From contig JADJWL010000011.1 of NCBI GenBank assembly GCA_016716385.1, positions 62,001-126,000 on the forward strand: a DNA stretch of 64,000 nt, written 5' to 3'. The DNA is from Bryobacterales bacterium (GTDB taxonomy: Bacteria; Acidobacteriota; Terriglobia; Bryobacterales; Bryobacteraceae). The number at the start of each line of letters is the position of its first letter. The stretch's first letter is position 1. This document shows positions 41,686 to 49,636 of the stretch, in pieces. A program made the position numbers and the translations under genes. The notes beneath the pieces were generated by a model. It saw only the letters and a program-made list of their open reading frames with translations, was not told the origin of the DNA and did no database searches.

Positions 41686-43593
41686 TCAATTCATCCGGCA
41701 GCCCAAACCGAGCGCCGCATTGACGACGATCTGGACGTCGGCCACGTTCTGGGCTCCGTCGCCGTTGAGATCGCAGAACCCCGGCGCAACGCCGAGCACC
41801 ATGTTGATGATCAACTGCACATCCGCGACGTTCTCGAAACCGTCGCGATTCACATCGCAGGTGCAGCGGCTGCTGGCCCGGATCGTAGCCGGACGGCAGG
41901 TCGTGGGAAGCTGCTGACTCTGCGCGTTGACAGTCTGCGGGCCCAGGCATCCCACGATCGTCGTTCCGTTGGCGGGAAACGCCGGGCTCATCGTGAAGTT
42001 GAGGGTGGCAAGCGAGCCGTTGGCGATCGGATTCTGATTCAACCCGGCGCCCACGAGTCGCACGTTGCCGTTGGCGAGAACGTTGCTGGCCACGTCCTTC
42101 CCCGCGGCGATGATCCGGTCGCCGTTGCGGACGTTGACAAAGGTCAGCAACGACCTGTCAAAGGTCACGTCGATTTGAAATGCCGCCGGCTGAGTGCCGG
42201 TTGCATTCAGGGTCAGAGGAACCGCCACCGTGCCACCCGGAACGCCCGAGCTGTCCTCGAGGATCAATGTCGCGCTGGCGCCCGCAGTGCATGGGGGAAC
42301 GGAGCGCGTCGCCGTCGCCGAGCGTCCCGCGACATTCACGGTCACGCTGACGCTGTTCGTGGTCGAGATGCTGGTCGACGTGTAGATGATTTCGCACTGG
42401 CTCGACAGCACCTGACCGATCGACTGGAGAATCCGCTGCAAGTCCACCGAGGTGGCCGACTGCGAGAAGAATCCGCCTGTCTCATTCGCAATGCGTGTCA
42501 GGACCGTTGTCGAGATCCCGCTGCCGAAGCCCACCGTAAACACCGGGGCGCCGGCTTGCTGCGCCTGTGCGATCGCCGAGTCGATCGTCGCGCCGCCAAC
42601 CGTATCCTGGCCGTCGGTCATCAGGACGATCGCCTTGCGGCCCGTCCGCGTCGCCAGCGCCTGAGCGGAATCGACGATGGCGCGGTAGAGCGCCGTGCTC
42701 CCGCCGCGCGTGATCCGGTCTACGGCGGCATTCGCCGCGGCGCGGTCGGTTGTGAAATCGATCATGCGTTGGACCGAGCTCCCGAACGCCCAGACTCCGA
42801 CGGAGTCGCCCGGACCAAGTTGGGAGATCAACTGCTTGGCGGCCGACTTCTCGTTGTCAAGGTCGGCCTGGGTCAGCGATGTGCTGGTATCGATGACGAC
42901 GGCGACGGATGCGGCCGTTCCGCCCGTCCCGGCGCCGCAGGAGACCGTAATGGAACGTTGCTGGCCGTTCTCCGTGAGGACGAAGTTCGCCCCGGAAAGC
43001 CCGGTGACCGGCTGCCCCTGGCTGTCGGTGACGGAAACGATGACCCGGTTCTGGGGGCAATTCGACGTATCGATCTGATTGATGGTCAGACGCAGGTCGC
43101 CGCTCGGCGCGCCGCCTCCCACCGTTGCGACGATGCTTCCCGTCGCGGCCACGTTGACGGTGAAGTTCGCCAAAGCGATGTAGTACCGCCCCGCCCGCAA
43201 CGGCGGATTCGTGGTGGCGTCGGCAACGATCGCCTCATTGCCGGTGAGCCCTTCGGAGCGGTGGTCAGCCAGAACCTGGCCGCCTGAAACCGCGGGCGAC
43301 TGCCCCCACCGGACGAAGAGGTCGATGTCCGCGTTGGGCGTCGTCGTGGTGACCCGGACTTCCAACCGGGATGCCCCGGCGGGAACGTCGATCGTATACC
43401 CGTAGTCGCCCGTGTACAGAGTCGGGCTGGCGGCCGAGGGAAGAGAGAAGGTGACAGGTACGCCGGAAACCAGCTGGGTTGGCGCCAGACGCCCGGTCTC
43501 GGCCGCATACAGCGGCTTGCCGGTCCTGGCGAAGGCGGGTGGGGAAGAGATAAGGAGTAGGAGGATGGTAGTGATTCCTGAAGCGAGCCTCAC
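41686..43593 (-). CDS. Secreted PPC-vWA-cohesin-dockerin protein
   Basis: A 635-residue modular exported protein. After the signal peptide (ending PPAFA): a bacterial pre-peptidase C-terminal-like domain (about 45-160, with ADIDLFVRWG); a Big-like linker strand (NFVLTENGQQRSI); a von Willebrand A domain (229-395) with an intact MIDAS DTSTS (235-239) and LMTDGQD (324-330); a cohesin domain (about 440-560); and a type I dockerin (578-632) with two calcium loops, DVNRDGFENVADVQ and DLNGDGAQNVADVQ. Carrying cohesin and dockerin together would allow chain assembly. Start GTG at 43591-43593, six bases after AAAGGAG. First gene of a three-gene operon. Confidence 0.9.
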   Translation of the reverse strand: MRLASGITTILLLLISSPPAFARTGKPLYAAETGRLAPTQLVSGVPVTFSLPSAASPTLYTGDYGYTIDVPAGASRLEVRVTTTTPNADIDLFVRWGQSPAVSGGQVLADHRSEGLTGNEAIVADATTNPPLRAGRYYIALANFTVNVAATGSIVATVGGGAPSGDLRLTINQIDTSNCPQNRVIVSVTDSQGQPVTGLSGANFVLTENGQQRSITVSCGAGTGGTAASVAVVIDTSTSLTQADLDNEKSAAKQLISQLGPGDSVGVWAFGSSVQRMIDFTTDRAAANAAVDRITRGGSTALYRAIVDSAQALATRTGRKAIVLMTDGQDTVGGATIDSAIAQAQQAGAPVFTVGFGSGISTTVLTRIANETGGFFSQSATSVDLQRILQSIGQVLSSQCEIIYTSTSISTTNSVSVTVNVAGRSATATRSVPPCTAGASATLILEDSSGVPGGTVAVPLTLNATGTQPAAFQIDVTFDRSLLTFVNVRNGDRIIAAGKDVASNVLANGNVRLVGAGLNQNPIANGSLATLNFTMSPAFPANGTTIVGCLGPQTVNAQSQQLPTTCRPATIRASSRCTCDVNRDGFENVADVQLIINMVLGVAPGFCDLNGDGAQNVADVQIVVNAALGLGCRMN

Positions 43594-43599
43594 GGGAAG

Positions 43600-43681
43600 C
43601 TCCTTTCACAGGAGTCAGGCTCTCAAGAAGAAGTCGAATGCGATGGCCAGAGAAAGCTCTCATAAGTCACCGGACTCCTGT
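43600..43681 (-). promoter_or_regulatory. Candidate translational switch in the leader of the cohesin operon
   Basis: In the minus-strand transcript the upstream ACAGGAGTC (43673-43681) can pair perfectly over 9 bases with GACTCCTGT (43608-43616). The same CTCCT core (43610-43614) can instead pair with the Shine-Dalgarno AGGAG (43600-43604) across a 5-base loop. The two hairpins exclude each other: the long one leaves the ribosome site free, the short one hides it. No ligand or protein is suggested by the sequence. Confidence 0.4.
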
Positions 43682-43714
43682 AGGCGTGGGCAAAAATTAG
43701 AACCCACTAATTCA

Positions 43715-43743
43715 TTGATAGACTGGAACCCCCTGAGGGTCAA
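43715..43743 (-). promoter_or_regulatory. Predicted promoter of the cohesin/vWA/dockerin operon
   Basis: On the minus strand TTGACC (43738-43743) and TATCAA (43715-43720) are 17 bases apart, a good sigma70 arrangement. The transcript would start near 43708, leaving a leader of about 115 bases that contains both halves of the candidate hairpin switch. Confidence 0.45.
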
Positions 43744-43762
43744 GGAGATTCGGATACTCTCT

Positions 43763-43827
43763 AGTACTCCTACGCAAACAACCACCTCAAGCTAGTGGGG
43801 CCTCGAAAATACTGTATCGACAGTACT
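43763..43827. promoter_or_regulatory. AGTACT motifs and an inverted repeat in the divergent intergenic region
   Basis: AGTACT occurs at 43763-43768 and 43822-43827, the second followed by GGTACTACTT. An inverted repeat TACTGT-ATCG-ACAGTA spans 43810-43825. The region is more AT-rich than its surroundings and lies between the cohesin operon and the divergent DUF5658-like gene. The string TCTAGTACT recurs near 47412. These are candidate sites for a shared regulator. Confidence 0.35.
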
Positions 43828-43891
43828 AGGTACTACTTGCCGAATAGGGGATCGCCTTAGTATCCTGGGGACGCGTCGTCCTGAACCGGTC

Positions 43892-44179
43892 ATGACCGTC
43901 AATCTCATCCACTACGTGTATCTCCAGTTCCTGGATCTTCTGACCACGGTGGCGTTTCTGATCCACGGCGTCAAGGAGGGAAACCCCATTGTGCAGATGG
44001 CCATGGAGCAGGCGCCGGATCCCCTCTCGGGGCTGCTGGGCGTGAAGATCCTCGCCATCCTTCCCGGGTTGTTGTGCTGGTGGACGGGGCGCAGCCGGCT
44101 GCTGCTGCGGGTCAACCTGTTCTTCGCGGCGCTGATCGCCTGGAACCTGTGCGCGATGATTAACGCCGCCGCACGGTAG
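43892..44179 (+). CDS. Small membrane protein, DUF5658-like
   Basis: 95 residues with three hydrophobic segments (about 5-24, 46-62 and 71-90). The YLQFLDLLTTVAFLIHGVKEGNPIVQMAM motif, with an acidic residue in helix 1 and the GNPIV turn, is typical of DUF5658. Function unknown. TTGCCG (43838-43843) and TAGTAT (43859-43864), 15 bases apart, might be its promoter. Convergent with lepA. Confidence 0.65.
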   Translation: MTVNLIHYVYLQFLDLLTTVAFLIHGVKEGNPIVQMAMEQAPDPLSGLLGVKILAILPGLLCWWTGRSRLLLRVNLFFAALIAWNLCAMINAAAR

Positions 44180-44192
44180 CGGCGGAGGGCGG

Positions 44193-46001
<1,809 letters not shown>

Positions 46002-46074
46002 GTTGTGTGGGATGTTGGTATGATGAAGCTTAACCGTCATTATCCCATAGGAAGACTGTCCGCAGCGGCCGCGT

Positions 46075-46551
46075 ATGCCCAGCAGAATCATTGAAGGAGA
46101 CTTGTCCGCCAAAGGCTTGCGCTTCGCCTTGGTGGTGGGGCGGTTCAACAGCTTCATCAGCGAACGCCTTCTGGCGGGCGCGCTGGACGCTCTCACGCGC
46201 ACCGGCTGCCCGGACGACGCCATCGAGATTGTCAGGGTGCCCGGATCGTGGGAGATGCCGGTCGTCGTTCGTGAGCTGGCCGGCCAGAAGCGCCACGACG
46301 CGATCATCTGCTTGGGCGCCGTGATCCGCGGCGACACGCCGCATTTCGATTATGTCGCGGGCGAGGCGGCCAAGGGGATCGGCCAGGCTGCCGCCGAGTC
46401 GGGAATCCCTGTGGCGTTCGGCGTCCTCACCTGCAACACGGTCGAGCAGGCAGTGGACCGCGCGGGTGGCAAAGGCGGAAACAAGGGGTTTGACGCAGCC
46501 ATGACGGCGATTGAAATGGCCCAACTGATGCGCCGCCTCCGCCAGGGCTGA
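46075..46551 (+). CDS. ribH: 6,7-dimethyl-8-ribityllumazine synthase
   Basis: A 158-residue riboflavin pathway enzyme that condenses 5-amino-6-ribitylaminouracil with dihydroxybutanone phosphate. Visible motifs: VGRFNSFISERLLAGAL, VPGSWEMPVV, CLGAVIRGDTPHFDYV (catalytic His) and FGVLTCNTVEQA. The TGATG overlap with nusB is the common bacterial ribH-nusB arrangement. No other rib genes are in the window. Confidence 0.96.
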   Translation: MPSRIIEGDLSAKGLRFALVVGRFNSFISERLLAGALDALTRTGCPDDAIEIVRVPGSWEMPVVVRELAGQKRHDAIICLGAVIRGDTPHFDYVAGEAAKGIGQAAAESGIPVAFGVLTCNTVEQAVDRAGGKGGNKGFDAAMTAIEMAQLMRRLRQG

Positions 46552-46997
46552 TGCCTTCCCGACACAAGTCCCGCCAGCGCGCGCTCCAGATTCTCTTCCA
46601 ATGGGATGCGCGGCGCCAACCTGTGGAAGAGGCCATCTCCAACTACTACGAATCGCTGTACTCGGAGGAGAGCGCCGAGCGGCCGGAACGGGATCCGTTC
46701 GTCGACATTCTCGTGCAGGGAGTGGTGCGCAAGTTGGACCGCATCGATGACTTGATCCGGCGCCACGCCACCTCGTGGCGTATCGAGCGCATGGCGGCTG
46801 TCGACCGGAATGTCCTCAGGCTGGGGATTTTTGAACTGGCGGAGTTGGAAACGCCCGCGGCCGTCGTGATCGATGAAGCGCTGGAACTGGCCCGCCGCTA
46901 TTCCGCCGAGGAGTCCGTGCACTTCGTGAACGGCGTCCTCGATGCCGCCCGCCGCGAGTTGCGGGCGTCTACAGACCCTGCGACCCCTGCGTCTTGA
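46551..46997 (+). CDS. nusB: Transcription antitermination factor NusB
   Basis: A 148-residue all-helical NusB: PSRHKSRQRALQILFQWDARRQ at the N-terminus, the central ATSWRIERMAAVDRNVLRLGIFEL, and the C-terminal PAAVVIDEALELARRYSAEESVHFVNGVLDAA. It acts with NusE/S10 at boxA of rRNA operons. It overlaps ribH by one base. Its last 29 bases are antisense to the PilZ gene's end. Confidence 0.95.
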   Translation: MPSRHKSRQRALQILFQWDARRQPVEEAISNYYESLYSEESAERPERDPFVDILVQGVVRKLDRIDDLIRRHATSWRIERMAAVDRNVLRLGIFELAELETPAAVVIDEALELARRYSAEESVHFVNGVLDAARRELRASTDPATPAS

Positions 46998-47319
46998 ACT
47001 CGTAGCGCTCGATGACGATCGCGGCGCGCGTCTCCTCGCAGCGCACGAGCCGTCCCAGCGCCACCAGCTTCAGCGGCAGAGTGTCGTTGAGCTGCATGGG
47101 CCAGCTCACGTTCAGTTCCACACGCTCGCCCTTCGGAAGCATCTCCTGCGTGGTAAAGAGCACGCCTCCACTGCTCATGTTCAACGTCTTCCCCAAACCC
47201 GACGATCCGGAATGCGAACCGCTCAGCACCTTGTAGCGCACGTCCCGTTCGATGGGGAGGCGGTGTGAGAGGCGCCGGTCGCTATCGGATTCGGGGCGGC
47301 GGATGATCCTCGTCGGCAT
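46969..47319 (-). CDS. PilZ domain protein
   Basis: A 116-residue single-domain PilZ protein. RLSHRLPIERDVRYKVL supplies the RxxxR motif; the second motif reads NMSSGG where the consensus is (D/N)xSxxG, so c-di-GMP binding is plausible. The barrel continues GVLFTTQEMLPKGERVELNVSWP. It likely relays c-di-GMP levels to an unknown partner. Its 3' end overlaps nusB by 29 bases on the opposite strand. TTGAAA and TAACTC upstream might be a weak promoter. Confidence 0.8.
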   Translation of the reverse strand: MPTRIIRRPESDSDRRLSHRLPIERDVRYKVLSGSHSGSSGLGKTLNMSSGGVLFTTQEMLPKGERVELNVSWPMQLNDTLPLKLVALGRLVRCEETRAAIVIERYEFKTQGSQGL

Positions 47320-47548
47320 GCTTCTATCGTGCCGGATCGCGGAGTTACGCTCAATAGAACGGAGGTTTCAATTTTGTCTAGGGGGAGAGTTGGATGAGAT
47401 GGGCCACTGGTTCTAGTACTATTGGCTCACGTGGCTCTGCGACGGAGTATGTCGGTCCGGGGCCTCGGGTTGTCCCGGTGCTTCGGACGATCTCTCCTAC
47501 TCCCTTTCCTCAACGTCAGGACTCCAGAAATAGACGTTGTCGGGAGGG
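47320..47548. other. Intergenic region, no gene seen
   Basis: 229 bases between the PilZ gene and the lipase-like remnant. It contains a TCTAGTACT string (47412-47420) also present upstream of the cohesin operon. No convincing coding sequence was found. Confidence 0.35.
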
Positions 47549-47983
47549 TCATCGAGCAAATTGCAGCATCGTCTCTCCGCCGAAGAATGGGCGCAGCAGC
47601 GCATTCCGGTCGGGGACCGTTTCTCCGAGACTGGCGAAGAATCCGGCCATGGTACGGCGGTCCGTTGGCTTGGGACCGCCGGGCACCCGCACGGTCTCCT
47701 GGAGGTTGCCAGGCACCCGCGGCGGCAGCCCGGGAAAGCCCGGGACGTTTCCCAGTCCCGGCGCCTGGAAGAGCGGTTGGGGGAAGTTCCCAACCCCCAT
47801 CTGCCGTGCCATCAGGCTCGGAAAGCTCTTCTCCTGGTGGACCTGGTGCAAGGAAAAGTTGGCAAACCCCGCAGCCAGCCCTTCCCCGATGACCACGAAG
47901 TTCGTCAGATTGGGCGGCCTCTGGGTCTGCGCCGCCACAGGAGCGGTCAGAGCGCCTGCGATGAGTCCCCGGATGCGTCCCGT
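47549..47983 (-). pseudogene. Truncated secreted GDSL-lipase-like gene
   Basis: About 145 codons directly downstream of the FadL-family gene in the same frame. Residues GLIAGALTAPVAAQTQ look like a signal peptide, then RPPNLTNFVVIGEGLAAGFANFSLHQ, the start of an SGNH/GDSL-type protein I associate with FadL-type neighbours in Solibacter relatives, and later FPQPLFQAPGLGNVPGFPGLP. After about residue 95 the sequence loses resemblance and stops. There is no ATG, GTG or TTG before the leader (first GTG at 47938). The catalytic Ser/Asp/His arrangement cannot be completed, so I call it a remnant. Confidence 0.5.
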
Positions 47984-49489
47984 CTACTCCATCCGTCCAT
48001 CATGCCCGCCGACCCGCCAGCGCATTCCCAGCCCGATCAGATTGGCGAAGTTCCTGTATTCCCCGTTGGTGAACTGGAAGTTGTTTGCCGCAACGTTGGT
48101 CGTCCTGTTCATGAACTGCATGAACTGATAGAAGAACGTCATATCGAACGATCCCACCGGCTTCGTCATGCCCGCCGTCCAGCTATGGCGGGTCGCGTCG
48201 GGAAACAAGGGGCCGACGCTTTTTTCGACAACAGGAGTATAGTCGAAAACATAGCCGGCGCGCCACGTGGCGCCAGCCAACATCTTGCGCATGGGCCCAC
48301 CCGAACCGAACGGGCGCTCGTAGCCTGCGTGAATGAGGTAGGAGTTCCGGAAGTCGAACACCAGACGGCGTTCGGGCGGAGTCCCGATCTCCTCGCCGTT
48401 GGCATCGACGGTCTGGGAAAAGTTGAGCGGAATGTCGCGGAAGCGCTGGAAGTCCTGCATCCGGAAATCGAAGGCCAGGGTTCCACCCGCCACGCCGTTC
48501 TTCGCCACACCGACGACGTAGGTGGCAGGCGTCACGAATGTCCCGGTGATCGGCTGGTTGGGGAAGAGAATATCGAGCGTCTGGTCCTTCGGCAGGAACG
48601 GCACCAGAGCCCCCTCATTGGTGAAGGAGAACGCTGCGTCGCCCTTGAGCCGGCTCACGACGGGACTGCGGTAGTTCAACCCCAGGCTGAAGCCGGAGTT
48701 CGGATTGCGATACAGGTAGCCGCCGGCGAATCCGGGCCGGTTGGACGTTGCGGCCGCACGCAGACGGCCCTCGGGCAGCAGGCGCGCAAAGGACCGGTAG
48801 GCGGCAACCGGGTCGGCGCCAGGAAAGACGTCTTTCGCCAGCCGCAGTCCGAACTCATCCGGATCCTCATACGGGTTCAGGAAGCTCTGCTCGAGAAACA
48901 GGTGCGTATGAACAGCCGCCACGCCGACTGAGATCGCGTGGTTCTGGGACAGGCGCACGGCCACGGTCGGCTGGAACCAGAACTGGCGCAGCATCGCCCG
49001 GCTTCCGGCCCAGCGTCCGACAAACTTCGTGTGCGAAGGATCGCCGTCGTTGAAATTCGTGAAGTTGGCCGCCAGACCGTTCGGCGTGTACAGCGCAAAC
49101 CCCAGCGACCAGCGTTCCGACATGCGCCGGCTGAAGTACATGCTGGCGACCGGAATAAACGGCTGGCCGATGGCGCCGCTGAACCCTTTCTCGGGGACAA
49201 CCGCCCCTGGAGGCGTATCGGACGGCACGAAGCGAAACTGGCCGTTGATCGCCAGCGCTTCCATCTGGAAGTTCGTTCCCTTCTGAAAAGCAAGTCCAGC
49301 CGGGTTGAAGAAGAGCGCCGACGCGTCGTCAGCAATCGCCGTGAAGGCCCCTCCCATCCCCTGGGCCCGGGCGCCCAATTCATTGACGGCAAACGCGGAA
49401 CCGAACGCCGCGGGGACTCCAGATCCGAGGAACATCCCGAGCCCAGCGCCGATTGTGGCCCAACGGCAGTATCTTCTGCTGCGATTCAC
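47984..49489 (-). CDS. FadL/TodX-family outer membrane transporter
   Basis: 501 residues. After a signal peptide (about 8-30, ending AAFG) the mature start SAFAVNELGARAQGMGGAFTAIADDASALFFNPAGLA is the FadL N-terminal hatch motif. The rest is barrel with PVASMYFSRRMSERWSLGFALYTPNGLAANF and a C-terminal LIGLGMRWRV. FadL proteins admit fatty acids and other hydrophobic compounds. The start is GTG at 49487-49489, decided by TTAGGAGG upstream. It has a strong promoter and an operator-like repeat in its leader. Confidence 0.88.
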   Translation of the reverse strand: MNRSRRYCRWATIGAGLGMFLGSGVPAAFGSAFAVNELGARAQGMGGAFTAIADDASALFFNPAGLAFQKGTNFQMEALAINGQFRFVPSDTPPGAVVPEKGFSGAIGQPFIPVASMYFSRRMSERWSLGFALYTPNGLAANFTNFNDGDPSHTKFVGRWAGSRAMLRQFWFQPTVAVRLSQNHAISVGVAAVHTHLFLEQSFLNPYEDPDEFGLRLAKDVFPGADPVAAYRSFARLLPEGRLRAAATSNRPGFAGGYLYRNPNSGFSLGLNYRSPVVSRLKGDAAFSFTNEGALVPFLPKDQTLDILFPNQPITGTFVTPATYVVGVAKNGVAGGTLAFDFRMQDFQRFRDIPLNFSQTVDANGEEIGTPPERRLVFDFRNSYLIHAGYERPFGSGGPMRKMLAGATWRAGYVFDYTPVVEKSVGPLFPDATRHSWTAGMTKPVGSFDMTFFYQFMQFMNRTTNVAANNFQFTNGEYRNFANLIGLGMRWRVGGHDGRME

Positions 49490-49511
49490 GATCCTCCTAA
49501 CCCATGCGGAA

Positions 49512-49528
49512 ACAGTGACACCCACTGT
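49512..49528. promoter_or_regulatory. Inverted repeat in the FadL-family leader
   Basis: ACAGTG (49512-49517) and CACTGT (49523-49528) form a perfect 6-base inverted repeat with a 5-base centre, located between the predicted promoter and the GTG start. It could be a repressor site or an RNA hairpin; no regulator gene is adjacent. Confidence 0.4.
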
Positions 49529-49556
49529 CCGGCTCGTCCACCCAAACAACTTCCGA

Positions 49557-49586
49557 ATTATCAGTCCGCTGCGAAGTTGCTGTCAA
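49557..49586 (-). promoter_or_regulatory. Predicted sigma70 promoter of the FadL-family gene
   Basis: TTGACA (49581-49586 on the minus strand) and GATAAT (49557-49562) with 18 bases between them; the -35 box is consensus. The leader would be about 60 bases and contains the ACAGTG/CACTGT repeat. Confidence 0.6.
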
Positions 49587-49636
49587 GTGATCGGGTGTTC
49601 CCCGGAGCAACTGTAGACGGGTGACCGACAGGGCGG

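Noticed and set aside
43810..43825. LexA box (CTGT-N8-ACAG)
   Set aside because: The spacer in TACTGTATCGACAGTA is 4 bases, not 8, and no SOS gene is adjacent.
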